Shown here: positions 1 through 11,428 of the stretch, piece by piece
Layout of the letters: every line of letters begins with the position of its first letter
Numbering within the stretch: position 1 is the stretch's first letter
Origin: Sphingomonas tagetis
GTDB taxonomy: Bacteria > Pseudomonadota > Alphaproteobacteria > Sphingomonadales > Sphingomonadaceae
Reading direction: 5' to 3'
Assembly (NCBI RefSeq): GCF_024211275.1
Contig: NZ_JAMLDX010000005.1
Span: 186,001-250,000 of the forward strand
DNA length: 64,000 bases
Notes under the pieces: generated by a model
Seen by the model: only the letters and a program-made list of their open reading frames with translations
Database searches by the model: none
Told to the model about the DNA's origin: nothing
Translations under genes and position numbers: made by a program

Positions 1-1933
1 GCAGGCCCTGGCCCACCACCACGCCCGTTCCCGGCGCAGCCTCGGTCACCTTGGCCGTGGTGTAGGCGGCGGTTCCGCCAATCTCGAAACCGGCGACCGG
101 CTCGACCCGGCCTTCCACCTCGAAACCCTTGATCTCGGCGCTGCCGACATTGTCGGTAAAGCCAAATCCGCAGGCGAGGCCGATCGATTGCTGGATCTTC
201 TTCCACTTGGTCAGATAGCCGGCGGCGTTCAGCATCACCTTGCCGTTGCCGAACAGGTTCTTGGTGCCGACCTCGTAGGTCCACAGATTGTCCGATTCGA
301 ATGCATCGGGCGCGCTGGTGCGGCCCAATGCTGCAAGCGCGGCGCCGCAGACTGAGGTGCTGATCGCGTAGCGGTTGGCGCCGCCCGGGCGGAAGCCCTT
401 GGCTGCCGAGGCGAAGATCAGATTGTCGGACGTCACCTTGTACGACAGCCCGACCTTGGGATTGACGCCGTCCTCCTTGCTGATGCGGCCGTTGATGACG
501 CCACCGCCAACGCCGGCGAGCGGCCCGCTGATCAGCGCATCGACGCGTTGCTCGACCTTGAACAGACGGACGCCTGCAGTGACCTCAAGGCCATCGATCA
601 GTTCGAAGCTGGCCTCGCCGAATGCCGCATATTGCTTGGTCTTGGTCGTGGTGTCGCCGAAATACAGCCGGTTTGCGCCGAGCAGGGCCGCGGCGCCGGG
701 CGTGTCGACTGCCTGGTAGAGATTGTCGTCCTGATTGGAATAATAGCCACCGATCACCCAGCGCAGTCGCGAGTCCGGCGTGTTCGACGCCAGCCGCACT
801 TCCTGGCTGAAGGTCGAGACAGTGCTGTCGGAGAGATTGTAGCTGGTCAGCGCATAGAGTGGCGCGACCAGCCCGCCGATGAAGAAGCTGTAGTCCCGGA
901 CATAATCGAACTGGCGATCGAACCGCGCGGTCAGCGAGGTCAGCCGGACGCCGCCGAAGTCCTTGTCGATATTGAGGCTGTAGATCGCTGCGCGATCCTT
1001 GTTCGGCTGCGCGAAGCGGTGGGCCGCCTGGAAATCCGGCCGGTTGATGAAGAAATGGCCGTTGTCGGCAAATTTCGAGTCCTGAAAGAAGATCTGCGGA
1101 CGGATCGACCAGCTCTCGTCGGGCTGCCATTCGAGCGAGGCGCGCAGCGCGTAAGTGTCGCCATAGTTGATGTCCTTCGCGCTGCGCGTGCTGAGCGCGT
1201 CGCGCTGCAGTGGCACATAGGTCGGGAACGGCGCGCTCGACTTCGACGAGGTCTGGATCAGGCCCGGGACGGCATCGATATAACCGCCGTCATGGCGATA
1301 GAAAAAGCCGCCGCGGAAGGCGAGCGAGCCTTCGACGATCGGCGCGTTGACCACCACTTCCCCATTGTACGACGGCGAGCCATGTTCGACCGCGGCGACG
1401 CCGATAGCGGCTTCGACGCCGAAGCGGTTCACATCGGGCCGGTTGCTCACATATTTGATCGCGCCGCCCATCGCACTGCCGCCATAGAGCGTGCCTTGCG
1501 GCCCTTTGAGCACCTCGATCCGCTGCATGTCGAAGAACACCGGATCGAAGCCGCCGCTGAACGTCGTGCTGATCGTGACCAGCGAGACGTCGTCCAGATA
1601 CAGGCCGGTGGTCGGCGAGGACGCGTAGGTGCTGAGGCCGCGGATGGTGTAGCGCGACAAGCCGCGCTCGGCGTTCTGGTTGGACAGGCCGGGCACGCTG
1701 CGCAGCACGTCCTGCAACTCGTTCGCGCCCCGGTCGCGCAGGGTCTCGCCCGAAACCGCGGTGATCGACACCGGCACGTCCTGGATTCGCTCGTCCGACT
1801 TGCGCGCGGTGACGACGATCTCGCCGTCGCCGCGCGTCTCGGCGGCGGTTTGCGCCAAGGCGGGAAGCGAAGTCGCGAGTGCGGTGCCGGCAAGCGCGGC
1901 CAGACTGAAACGGGTGGCCCTGGTTCGCATCAT
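1..1933 (-). CDS. TonB-dependent receptor, C-terminus cut by window edge
   Basis: Outer-membrane active transporter that takes up a ligand using TonB energy. Read on the minus strand, the frame stays open from the start to base 1, so the beta-barrel end lies outside the window. The N-terminus is a signal peptide ending ALAQ, followed by the TonB-box-like EIVVTARK, then plug-domain sequence with the hallmark RIEVLKGPQGTLYGGSAMGG. Starts at 1942, 1933 and 1930 are in frame. The AGGGGG at 1943-1948 abuts the first and sits nine bases from 1933, which I chose. Substrate is unknown; the plug and barrel style is the sphingomonad type common beside catabolic genes. The LysR gene at 2062 lies upstream on the same strand. 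Confidence 0.9.
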   Translation of the reverse strand, partial: MMRTRATRFSLAALAGTALATSLPALAQTAAETRGDGEIVVTARKSDERIQDVPVSITAVSGETLRDRGANELQDVLRSVPGLSNQNAERGLSRYTIRGLSTYASSPTTGLYLDDVSLVTISTTFSGGFDPVFFDMQRIEVLKGPQGTLYGGSAMGGAIKYVSNRPDVNRFGVEAAIGVAAVEHGSPSYNGEVVVNAPIVEGSLAFRGGFFYRHDGGYIDAVPGLIQTSSKSSAPFPTYVPLQRDALSTRSAKDINYGDTYALRASLEWQPDESWSIRPQIFFQDSKFADNGHFFINRPDFQAAHRFAQPNKDRAAIYSLNIDKDFGGVRLTSLTARFDRQFDYVRDYSFFIGGLVAPLYALTSYNLSDSTVSTFSQEVRLASNTPDSRLRWVIGGYYSNQDDNLYQAVDTPGAAALLGANRLYFGDTTTKTKQYAAFGEASFELIDGLEVTAGVRLFKVEQRVDALISGPLAGVGGGVINGRISKEDGVNPKVGLSYKVTSDNLIFASAAKGFRPGGANRYAISTSVCGAALAALGRTSAPDAFESDNLWTYEVGTKNLFGNGKVMLNAAGYLTKWKKIQQSIGLACGFGFTDNVGSAEIKGFEVEGRVEPVAGFEIGGTAAYTTAKVTEAAPGTGVVVGQGL

Positions 1934-2061
1934 CACTTTCATCCCCCTGTGTTCGGACCGGTCGTTCCGGCGCTTTCGAGAATGAAATGTTGTCGCGGCA
2001 GGGGCCGTTCTTGCAATGCGAGTAATTCTAGGCGTTTGGGTCAGAAACGCTGCGGCTGCGA

Positions 2062-4027
<1,966 letters not shown>

Positions 4028-4058
4028 CGCCGTACTGGCGAAACGGCCGTGCCCCCCC

Positions 4059-5390
4059 TCACTGCCGAATGAAATGCAGGCCGTGAAATTCGCGCCGGAA
4101 CGCGGTCGTGCGCGGCGCGACATTTGCGGCATCGCCGGTCAGCGCTTCCGCAACCAGCGCCGCCAGCTCGGGCATGTCGCCCGCCGTCATGCCGAGACGG
4201 ACGATTTCCGGCGTGCCGAACCGCAGGCCGGGCAGATCGCCCGGCACCGGATCGATCGGCAGACCGATGCCGGAGGACAGGATATTGGCCTGCCGCAGCC
4301 GCGCCGCCGCCGTCTGGCCTCCGCCCAGAGGGGCGGCGCGTAACGCGAACTGGTGCGAGTCGGTGATCCCGCGCGGCGTCTCGAACAACGGCAAGCCCCT
4401 GCTTTCGAGCGCTGCCGCCAGTGCTGCCGCGGTCTCCTTCATGGTCCGCGCATAGTCCGCGCCGAACGTCTTCCAGTCGAGCAGCGCGAGCGCGAGCGAG
4501 GCGGTCTTCGCGACGTCGAAATTGGCGGTCAGCCCGGGATAGGCGATCCGGTCGATCCGTTCGGCCAGCTCGGCATCGTTGGTCATCAGCAAGCCGGCGG
4601 GCGGACCGCCCAGGCTCTTGTAGGTGCTGCACCCCATCAGGTGCGCGCCCTCCGCGAGCGGCTGCTGCCATTGCCCGCCCGCGATCATGCCGCACAGATG
4701 CGCGGCGTCGAACAGCACATAGGCGCCGACGCTGTCCGCGATTGCGCGGATCTCGCGCAGCGGATGCGCGAACAGGTTGAGGCTTCCGCCGATCGTGATC
4801 AGCCTGGGCCGCACGCGCTCGGCGAGCGCGGCCAGCCCCGCGACATCGACCGTGAAGCCATCGGCGTCGACCGGCGCGACGTGAATGTCGAGCCCGTACA
4901 ACCCCGCCGCGCCCGCGCGATGATGCGTGACGTGGCCGCCGATCGTGTCGGGTGGCACGATGATCGCGTCGCCCGGCTGGCACGTCGCCATGAAGGCATA
5001 GAGATTGGCCATCGCGCCCGATGCCAGCCGGAACTCGACATAGCGCGCGCCGAAAACCTCGGCCGCAACAGCCGCGGCGAGCGCCTCGATCCGCTCGATC
5101 GCCTCCAGCCCCATCTCGTACTTCGCACCCGCATGGCCGAGCGATGGCCGGCTACCCAGCCCGCTCGACAGCAGGCGTTCGGCGCGCGGGTTCATCACGT
5201 TGGTGGCGGGATTGAGATTGATCGAATTGACGTCGTGGATCTGCCGGTTTTCCTCGACCAGCTCGAACAGCCGCCGGTCGATCGCATCGGCGTCGCTCGC
5301 CGCCGCCCAGTCGGCGATTCCTTGCACGATCGCTTCACCCGTATCGCCGACCCACGGCCGACGCGCCAACATACCCATGTCGCGGCTCAC
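4059..5390 (-). CDS. Serine hydroxymethyltransferase-like PLP enzyme
   Basis: 443-residue fold-type I PLP enzyme related to glycine/serine hydroxymethyltransferase. Visible landmarks are NLNPATNVMNPRAE, the AHLCGMIAGG segment after the PLP-binding DAA, and the Schiff-base lysine in CSTYKSLGGPPAG. Canonical SHMT has a His before the lysine and an arginine-rich stretch after it (THKTLRGPRGG); here these are Tyr and SLGGPPAG. This suggests a specialised paralogue such as an alpha-substituted serine aldolase or hydroxymethyltransferase, not the housekeeping GlyA. The start is GTG 5390. It lies 36 bases downstream of the PhyH-type gene's stop side in a shared minus-strand block and ends convergent with pip. 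Confidence 0.75.
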   Translation of the reverse strand: MSRDMGMLARRPWVGDTGEAIVQGIADWAAASDADAIDRRLFELVEENRQIHDVNSINLNPATNVMNPRAERLLSSGLGSRPSLGHAGAKYEMGLEAIERIEALAAAVAAEVFGARYVEFRLASGAMANLYAFMATCQPGDAIIVPPDTIGGHVTHHRAGAAGLYGLDIHVAPVDADGFTVDVAGLAALAERVRPRLITIGGSLNLFAHPLREIRAIADSVGAYVLFDAAHLCGMIAGGQWQQPLAEGAHLMGCSTYKSLGGPPAGLLMTNDAELAERIDRIAYPGLTANFDVAKTASLALALLDWKTFGADYARTMKETAAALAAALESRGLPLFETPRGITDSHQFALRAAPLGGGQTAAARLRQANILSSGIGLPIDPVPGDLPGLRFGTPEIVRLGMTAGDMPELAALVAEALTGDAANVAPRTTAFRREFHGLHFIRQ

Positions 5391-5426
5391 CTTACTTCTT
5401 GAATTGGAACGATGTGCGCGAGCGCG

Positions 5427-6212
5427 TCAGGCGGCAGGTTGGGCGGCCAGACAGTCATCGGCGAGCGGCTCGATCGGCGTCAGGTCGCGATGGTGATGAT
5501 GATCCTTGCGCGTGACCTGCGTATAGGCATTGGCGACCGGGTTGACGATCAGCGAGAAGATCGCGCGATTCCACGGCGACATGTTCGGCGGCGAGCCATG
5601 GACGAGGCAGTCGCCGAAGATCAGCGCGGTGCCCGCCTTGCCCGTCGCCGCGACCAGTTCGCACCCTTCGGCGATTTCGCGGACCTTGTCCTGCTCGACC
5701 ACCCACAGCGCATAGCTCGTCGTCTCGGTGTCGTGCCGCGTCGCGACGCTGCCGAACCGCTGCGAGCCCCTGAAGAAATAGAGCGGCCCGTTGAACTGAG
5801 TCACATCGTCGAGGAAGATGTGCAGGTTGAGCGCCAGCGGCTCGGGCACGCCATCATCGTGATGATGCGTCGAAAAGTCCTGATGCCACTGCCACTGCTC
5901 GCCCTCGAAGGCGACCTTGACGTTGATCTTGACCTGCTGGACGTAGAGTTCGTCGCCGGCGATCTGCTGCGCCGGTTCGATCAGTCGGGGATGCCGCACG
6001 AGCTTTGCGAACAGCGCGTCGCGCAAATGGAGGCCCATCGCGGTGCGCACCGACCCGCTCTTCTTTTCCCGGATATTGGCGGGATCGTCCTGCTCGAAGA
6101 CGCGGTCCATCGCGGATCGGATTTCGGCGATTTCCTCGGCCGAAAACAGGTCCGGGATGACCAGATATCCATTCTCCTGAAATTCGTTCAGGCGGTCTTG
6201 CGAAAGCTTCAT
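5427..6212 (-). CDS. Phytanoyl-CoA dioxygenase family Fe(II)/2-oxoglutarate oxygenase
   Basis: 261-residue non-haem iron hydroxylase. Iron ligands are visible as His110-x-Asp112 in WQWHQDF and the distal His205 in CLVHGS, with Arg216 (PWNRAIF) as the likely 2-oxoglutarate anchor. The stretch HQDFSTHHHDDGVP resembles the ectoine/proline hydroxylase branch (EctD-like), so a free amino-acid or small polar substrate is plausible; the substrate itself is unproven. I chose the ATG at 6212 because GGAGGGGG lies just upstream; the open frame extends to 6305 without a better site. It precedes the SHMT-like gene on the same strand and may form an operon with it. Confidence 0.85.
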   Translation of the reverse strand: MKLSQDRLNEFQENGYLVIPDLFSAEEIAEIRSAMDRVFEQDDPANIREKKSGSVRTAMGLHLRDALFAKLVRHPRLIEPAQQIAGDELYVQQVKINVKVAFEGEQWQWHQDFSTHHHDDGVPEPLALNLHIFLDDVTQFNGPLYFFRGSQRFGSVATRHDTETTSYALWVVEQDKVREIAEGCELVAATGKAGTALIFGDCLVHGSPPNMSPWNRAIFSLIVNPVANAYTQVTRKDHHHHRDLTPIEPLADDCLAAQPAA

Positions 6213-6447
6213 GCCCCCTCCAGCGCGTTCGACGTGGTGGCCGTAACGCCAACCGGCGAACGACCTCATGCCGATGAAAATCGACGCAGGGCGGGAACAT
6301 CGCAAACCAGTAAATTTGGCGCAGAGCGTTAGCCATTCTCCTTCTGCCGTGGGACGGCGTCAGGCTCAGCTGTTTCCCGCACGAGATCAACGGCGCGTCG
6401 GCGGGTTCGACCGACGTCCGTGACTTGCTTTGCGGGGGATGGAAACG

Positions 6448-6473
6448 GCCCGGTGATCGGAGCCGCGCCGGGC
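6448..6473 (-). terminator. Possible intrinsic terminator after the ferredoxin gene
   Basis: On the minus strand, GCCCGG pairs with CCGGGC six bases deep around a 14-base loop, beginning at the ferredoxin stop codon and followed by a short GTTTCC. The T-run is poor, so this is a weak call. The remaining 260 bases up to the PhyH-type gene hold nothing else I can name. Confidence 0.3.
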
Positions 6474-6793
6474 TAATCTTCCGGTGCGACCGTCACGGTC
6501 ATGCCCGCAAGCGCCGCGCTGATCCTGATCTGGCAGGACAGCCGCGAATGTTCGGCTCGGTGGATGGACGAGTCGAGTAGATCATTCTCATCCTCGCTCG
6601 GCGCCGACAGCTGTTCTGCGAAGGCGGGGTCGACGAGCACATGGCAGGTCGCGCACGAACAGCAGCCGCCGCACATCGCGACGAGTTCGTCGACCCCTGC
6701 GCCTCGAATGGCTTCCATCAGCGACAAGCCGTGTTCGCCTTCGACTTCGCGTTCAGTACCATCGCGTTCGATAACCGTCAGTTTCACGCTCAC
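6473..6793 (-). CDS. [2Fe-2S] ferredoxin, adrenodoxin/putidaredoxin type
   Basis: 106-residue electron carrier for class I bacterial P450s. The cluster ligands are visible in [12 protein letters not shown] plus a distal Cys in RLSCQI, the CX5CX2C...C arrangement of putidaredoxin-type proteins. The start is GTG 6793, preceded by AAAGGA; the ATG at 6800 is out of frame. It is the last gene of a minus-strand run (aldehyde dehydrogenase, SDR, enoyl-CoA hydratase) that is divergent from the CYP108-like P450 at 10126, its most likely partner. Confidence 0.93.
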   Translation of the reverse strand: MSVKLTVIERDGTEREVEGEHGLSLMEAIRGAGVDELVAMCGGCCSCATCHVLVDPAFAEQLSAPSEDENDLLDSSIHRAEHSRLSCQIRISAALAGMTVTVAPED

Positions 6794-6839
6794 GTTGCAT
6801 CCTTTGATTTTGTCTCACATCTGCCGGGCGCGCCCGGCC

Positions 6840-7607
6840 TCAACGTCCCGTCCAGACCGGCTTGCGCTTTTCGGCGAAGGCGAGCTGGCCCTCCTTCGTA
6901 TCGTTCAGCGCGAACAGCCTGGGCTTCATCACCTCGACGAAATCGAACGCCGGTTTGCTGGCGACTTCAGGCTCCATCGCCAGCATCGCGATGTGCTTGG
7001 TATAGCGCACCGCCTGCGGCGAGCATTTGAGGATGTCGTCGGCCCAGCGGCGCGCCGCGGCGACGGACTGGCCCTTGGGCACGACTTCATTGACGAGGCC
7101 CCAGCGCGCGGCTTCGTCCGCACCCATTCGATTGCCGGTCAGCAGCATGCCCATCGCGATCGGCTTGGGCAGGCGCAGCGGCAGCTTCTGCGAGCCGCCG
7201 CCCGCAGCGACGAAGCCCCAGCGCGGCTCGCTGAGGCCGAAACTGGCATGCTCCTCGGCGATCACGATATCGCTCATCAACGCGATCTCGAACCCGCCAC
7301 CCATGGCATAGCCGTTGACCGCGGCGATGATCGGCTTGTCCAGCCCCTCGCGCTTCGCCAGGCCCGCCCAGCCGGTCGCGGGCATCGGCTCATAGAAGCC
7401 TTCGACCAGGTCATGCCCGGAGCAGAAGGCTTTCTCGCCGGCGCCGGTGATGATGGCGATCCACAGCTCCGGGTCGTTCTGGAACTCGTCAAGCGCGTCC
7501 GACATTTCGAAACAGGCCGGCGCATGAAGCGCATTGAGCGAAGCGGGCCGGTTCATCGTGATGATCATCAACCGGCCGTCGCGCTCGACGTTTACATGGT
7601 CTGGCAT
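6840..7607 (-). CDS. Enoyl-CoA hydratase/isomerase family protein
   Basis: 255-residue crotonase-fold enzyme acting on acyl-CoA thioesters. The oxyanion-hole segments FCSGHDL and NGYAMGGGFEIAL, and ASFGLSEPRWG, are typical. The catalytic pair of classical hydratases is not clearly complete, so isomerase or hydrolase activity cannot be excluded. Start ATG 7607 has AAAGGA upstream; the longer open frame to 7787 overlaps the SDR gene and is not used. It sits 46 bases before the ferredoxin and 23 bases after the SDR, all on one strand, suggesting co-transcription and a beta-oxidation-like step after P450 attack. Confidence 0.9.
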   Translation of the reverse strand: MPDHVNVERDGRLMIITMNRPASLNALHAPACFEMSDALDEFQNDPELWIAIITGAGEKAFCSGHDLVEGFYEPMPATGWAGLAKREGLDKPIIAAVNGYAMGGGFEIALMSDIVIAEEHASFGLSEPRWGFVAAGGGSQKLPLRLPKPIAMGMLLTGNRMGADEAARWGLVNEVVPKGQSVAAARRWADDILKCSPQAVRYTKHIAMLAMEPEVASKPAFDFVEVMKPRLFALNDTKEGQLAFAEKRKPVWTGR

Positions 7608-7630
7608 TTTCGTGTCCTTTCCCGGGCGGC

Positions 7631-8425
7631 TCAATCGGCCAGCAGCAGGCAATCCTGATTGATCGCCGTCAGTCCGCCATCGATGATCATGAGGTTGCCG
7701 CTGATCTTCCTCGCCGCGTCGCTCACGAGGAACAGGGCGGGCCGCGCGATGTCCTCGGGCAGGCACCATCCCGCGACGGGCGAGCAATTCTCATAGGCTT
7801 CGCGGATCTTGGGGTTGATCCGGGCCGACTCCTCCATCAGCGGCGTGAACACCGGCCCCGGCAGGATGGCGTTCACCCGGATGCCCGCGGCGCCCCATTC
7901 CGCCGCCAGCGTGCGGGTGAGGTGGTTCAGCGCCGCCTTGGATGCGCCATAAGCGCCGGTGCCCGGCGTCCCCGACAGCCCACGAATGCTGGAGATGATC
8001 AGCGCAGTCCCCGCCGGATGCGCGGACAGATGGGGGAAGGCGGCCTTGAGCAGCGCCAGCGTGCCGGTGACGTTCACTTGCTGGACCGCGTTCCACTCGT
8101 CGACGGAAAGGTCGAGAATCGGCGCATTGCCGGTGGCGGCGGCGTTGCTCACGACGATGTCGACACCGCCCATCAGCGCGGCTGCCTGTTCCACCAGCGC
8201 GGTGACTTGTCCCACGTCGCCCATATCGGCCGATACGCAATGCGCGGTTCCGCCCTCGGCGCGGATGTCCGCGGCGACGCGTTCGAGATCCCCGCCCGTG
8301 CGCGCGGCCAGCACGATCTCGGCGCCCGCCGCAGCGAATTGCCGCGCGATCGCTTCGCCGATGCCCTTGCCGGCGCCGGTGACGATCGCCTTGCGCCCGG
8401 CAAGCATGGTCTCGTTCACGGTCAT
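7631..8425 (-). CDS. Short-chain dehydrogenase/reductase
   Basis: 264-residue classical SDR using NAD(P)H. The cofactor loop is GAGKGIGEA, the NNAG element is SNAAATG, the serine is in IISSIRG and the catalytic YxxxK is YGASK. Start ATG 8425 is preceded by AAGGAAG. It is the second gene of the ALDH-SDR-hydratase-ferredoxin unit, so it probably oxidises an alcohol or 3-hydroxyacyl product made by the divergent P450 pathway. The substrate is unknown. Confidence 0.9.
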   Translation of the reverse strand: MTVNETMLAGRKAIVTGAGKGIGEAIARQFAAAGAEIVLAARTGGDLERVAADIRAEGGTAHCVSADMGDVGQVTALVEQAAALMGGVDIVVSNAAATGNAPILDLSVDEWNAVQQVNVTGTLALLKAAFPHLSAHPAGTALIISSIRGLSGTPGTGAYGASKAALNHLTRTLAAEWGAAGIRVNAILPGPVFTPLMEESARINPKIREAYENCSPVAGWCLPEDIARPALFLVSDAARKISGNLMIIDGGLTAINQDCLLLAD

Positions 8426-8447
8426 GATTGCAGCTTCCTTTTGCCAG

Positions 8448-9878
8448 TCAGGCGCTGGCCACTTTCCTCGAGGTGACGATGGTGTGTGGCGTGGTGAATT
8501 CGAGCAGCCCGGGCATCCCGTTCGCGACGCCATAGCCGGACTGTTTGCGGCCGCCGAAGGGCTGGCTGTGGGCCAGCGAGCCGAACTCGTTGACCCACAC
8601 CATGCCGGTGTCGAGCCGGTGCGCGATCGCTTCGGCCTGATCGGGCGGACCCCAGACCGAGCCGCCCAGGCCATATTCGCTGTCATTGGCCTTTTGCAGC
8701 ACGGCCTCGATATCGTCGAAGCGCAGCAGCGGCAGCACCGGGCCGAATTGCTCCTCCTGCACGATGCGCGAAGTCTCGGGCGGGTTGTCGATGATGGTCG
8801 GCGGGATGAAGTAGCCCTTCTCCGGCACCTCGACATCCTCGCCCAGCAGGAACTTGTACCCGTTGGCGCGCGAATCCTCGATCAGGTCCATCACGCGGCC
8901 ATATTGCTGGCGGTTCTGGATCGGGCCGAAGGTCGTGCCCTGCTCGGTGCCGTCGCCGACCTTCGCCTGCTTGCCCAGTTCGACCAGCGCGGCGGCGAAC
9001 GGCTCGTAGACATCGTCATGCACATAGATCCGCTTCGCCGCGAAGCAGACCTGGCCCGAATTGGTGAAGGCGGCCTGGAACACCTTGGCGGCGGTCGCCT
9101 CCACGTCGATGCCGGGCAGCACGATCGCGGCGTCGTTGCCGCCTAGCTCGAGCGTCAGGCGCTTGAGCGTCGCCGCGGCGCTCTCCATGACCCGTCGCCC
9201 CGTCGCCGTGGAGCCGGTAAAGGCGACCTTGTCGATGCCGGGATGGGCGGTCATCCACGGCCCCAGCTCGTCCTGGCCGGACAGGATGTTGAGCACGCCC
9301 GCCGGGAGCGTGTCGCGCACCAGTTCGCCGATGCGAAGCGTCGTCAGCGGGGTGAAGGGGGATGGCTTGAGGATCACCGCATTGCCGGCGACGAGCGCGG
9401 GCGCGACTTTCCAGAAGGCATCCGCGACCGGGAAATTCCACGGCGAGATCGCGCAGACGACGCCGAGCGGCACATGATAGGTGGCGCTGAGGCGTTCCTC
9501 GCTGTCCTCATGCACCTCCACCGGCGGGGTCAACTGCGCGGCGAGACCGCAGAAATAGGGCGCGGCCCCGACATCACCCTCGGCATCGCCGAGCGGCTTG
9601 CCCTGCTCGGCTGTCAGCAGCCGCTTGAGCTCGTCCATGTGTGCCGCGATCGCTTCGCCCATCGCCGCGACCTTTGCCTGGCGCTCGGCGATCGGTGTCG
9701 CCTTCCAGGCGGGGAACGCCTTGCGCGCCGCGGCCACGGCAGCGTCGAGCTGCGCGCGCGTGGCGTCGGGCGCCCGGCCCAAGACCGCTTCGGTCGCCGG
9801 ATTGATCACATCGAAACACGTCTCCCCGGGCACGAGGTTGCCGCCGATCAGCAGGTGGAAGGTGCGATGCGAACTCAT
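8448..9878 (-). CDS. NAD(P)-dependent aldehyde dehydrogenase
   Basis: 476-residue aldehyde dehydrogenase superfamily enzyme. It shows PWNFP in the cofactor domain, the glutamate motif LELGGND and the catalytic cysteine in NSGQVCFA. Start ATG 9878 follows GAGGAG at good spacing. It is the first gene of the minus-strand unit, facing the CYP108-like P450 gene across 247 bases that must hold both promoters. In the Pseudomonas alpha-terpineol (P450terp) system, from memory, similar dehydrogenases accompany the P450; a terpene-like or alkylaromatic aldehyde substrate is inference. Confidence 0.92.
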   Translation of the reverse strand: MSSHRTFHLLIGGNLVPGETCFDVINPATEAVLGRAPDATRAQLDAAVAAARKAFPAWKATPIAERQAKVAAMGEAIAAHMDELKRLLTAEQGKPLGDAEGDVGAAPYFCGLAAQLTPPVEVHEDSEERLSATYHVPLGVVCAISPWNFPVADAFWKVAPALVAGNAVILKPSPFTPLTTLRIGELVRDTLPAGVLNILSGQDELGPWMTAHPGIDKVAFTGSTATGRRVMESAAATLKRLTLELGGNDAAIVLPGIDVEATAAKVFQAAFTNSGQVCFAAKRIYVHDDVYEPFAAALVELGKQAKVGDGTEQGTTFGPIQNRQQYGRVMDLIEDSRANGYKFLLGEDVEVPEKGYFIPPTIIDNPPETSRIVQEEQFGPVLPLLRFDDIEAVLQKANDSEYGLGGSVWGPPDQAEAIAHRLDTGMVWVNEFGSLAHSQPFGGRKQSGYGVANGMPGLLEFTTPHTIVTSRKVASA

Positions 9879-10125
9879 GCGGCTCCTCTCGACAAATTCG
9901 TGGCGCGGGGCGGGCAGCGGCTGAGACCCGTTGCCGGTTTGACCATTCAGGCGAGCGAACCCGCCATGCCGATCCCCCGCCGCGTCCTTCTATCCCCTTG
10001 CGAAGAACGGGCGAATTTATTCCCGAACAGGCTATAGCTGGCGAGGGTGCTGACTGGCGGATTCGCCGGAATCAGATGTCTTTGACTGCGACAGAGACCA
10101 GACTGCAAAGAAGGCTGAGGATCCA

Positions 10126-11406
10126 ATGGATGACGCGCTGACGCTCGACCGAGTGCCCGACCATATCGCCCGGGCCGTGGTCGACCCGCACGCTTATGCC
10201 GAATTCGACTCGCTGCACGCCAAGCTCACCGAGCTGCGGCGCGATCATCCGTTCGCCCGGGCGGACATCGAAGGCTATGACAAGTTCTGGATCGCGTCGA
10301 AGCACAAGGACATTCAGGAGATCTCGCGGAACAGCGACGTGTTCCGCGCCGGCATCTATTTCATCGGCACGAGCAAGGATATCGAGCTCGAATATACCAA
10401 GGGCAAGGCGAGCCAGGAGCGCGTCCTGACCTCGATGAATTCACCCGAGCACATGAAATACCGGCTGCTGACCCAGCCGTGGTTCCAGCCCAAGAACCTG
10501 CGCGGCATGGAGGAGCGGATCCGCCGCATCGCCCGCCGCCATGTCGACGAAATGGCCGAGCTGGGCGGCGAATGCGAATTCTACCACTCGATCGCCGTCC
10601 ACTATCCGCTGCGCGTGATCATGTCGATCATGGGACTGGAGGAAGAAGCCGAGCCGTTCATGATGCGGCTGACCCAGATCGTGACCAACATGGACGATCC
10701 CGATCTCACCGGCGAGCCGGCGCCGAAATCGGCCGAAGAGCGCGCACAGCGCTCGCGCGCCATATCCGACGAGGCGTGGCAGTTCTTCAACGGCGTTTCG
10801 GAGCAGCGCCGCACCGCGCCCACCGACGACATCTCGACGGTGCTCGCCAATGCCAAGGTCGATGGCGAACCGATCTCCGATCTCGATGCGCTGGGCTATT
10901 ACATGTCGATCGCGATCGCCGGGCACGACACCACCTCGGCATCGGTGTCGGGGGCGATCTGGGCGCTGGCGGAGCGCCCTGACAAGTTCGCGCAGGTGAC
11001 GTCGAACCTCTCGCTGATTCCCAATCTGGTCGACGAGGCGGTCCGCTGGACGACGCCGATCAGCCATTTCCTGCGCACTGCGGGGCAGGATACCGTGTAC
11101 CGCGGGCAGCCGATCGCCAAGGGCGACTTCATTCTGCTGAGCTATACCTCGGGCAATCGTGACGAAGACGTGTTCGAAGACCCGTTCGAGTTCAAGGTCG
11201 ACCGGCCGACCATGCGGCACATCGGGTTCGGCTATGGCGCGCATGTCTGCCTCGGCCAGCATCTGGCACGAATGGAAATGAATATCCTGTTCGAGGAATT
11301 GCTTCCGCGGCTGAAATCGCTGGAGCTGACCGGCACGCCGAAGCGCAAGATCACGCATGCGCTGGGCGGCCCCAAGTTCGTGCCTATCCGTTACAAGATG
11401 AGCTGA
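10126..11406 (+). CDS. Cytochrome P450, CYP108-like
   Basis: 426-residue soluble class I P450. The I-helix shows AGHDTTS, the ExxR is in DEAVRW, and the haem Cys is in FGYGAHVCLGQH. Several stretches match my memory of P450terp (CYP108A1) and CYP108D1: the start DHIARAVV, IEGYDKFWIASKH, WFQPKNLRGMEERIRRIA, and the ending GGPKFVPIRY. CYP108 members hydroxylate alpha-terpineol or bind alkylaromatics such as p-cymene. GAGGA at 10113-10117 supports ATG 10126. It is divergent from the ALDH-SDR-hydratase-ferredoxin unit and is followed by a strong terminator hairpin, so it appears monocistronic. Confidence 0.95.
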   Translation: MDDALTLDRVPDHIARAVVDPHAYAEFDSLHAKLTELRRDHPFARADIEGYDKFWIASKHKDIQEISRNSDVFRAGIYFIGTSKDIELEYTKGKASQERVLTSMNSPEHMKYRLLTQPWFQPKNLRGMEERIRRIARRHVDEMAELGGECEFYHSIAVHYPLRVIMSIMGLEEEAEPFMMRLTQIVTNMDDPDLTGEPAPKSAEERAQRSRAISDEAWQFFNGVSEQRRTAPTDDISTVLANAKVDGEPISDLDALGYYMSIAIAGHDTTSASVSGAIWALAERPDKFAQVTSNLSLIPNLVDEAVRWTTPISHFLRTAGQDTVYRGQPIAKGDFILLSYTSGNRDEDVFEDPFEFKVDRPTMRHIGFGYGAHVCLGQHLARMEMNILFEELLPRLKSLELTGTPKRKITHALGGPKFVPIRYKMS

Positions 11407-11428
11407 ACGCCGATCCGTGCGATCCATG

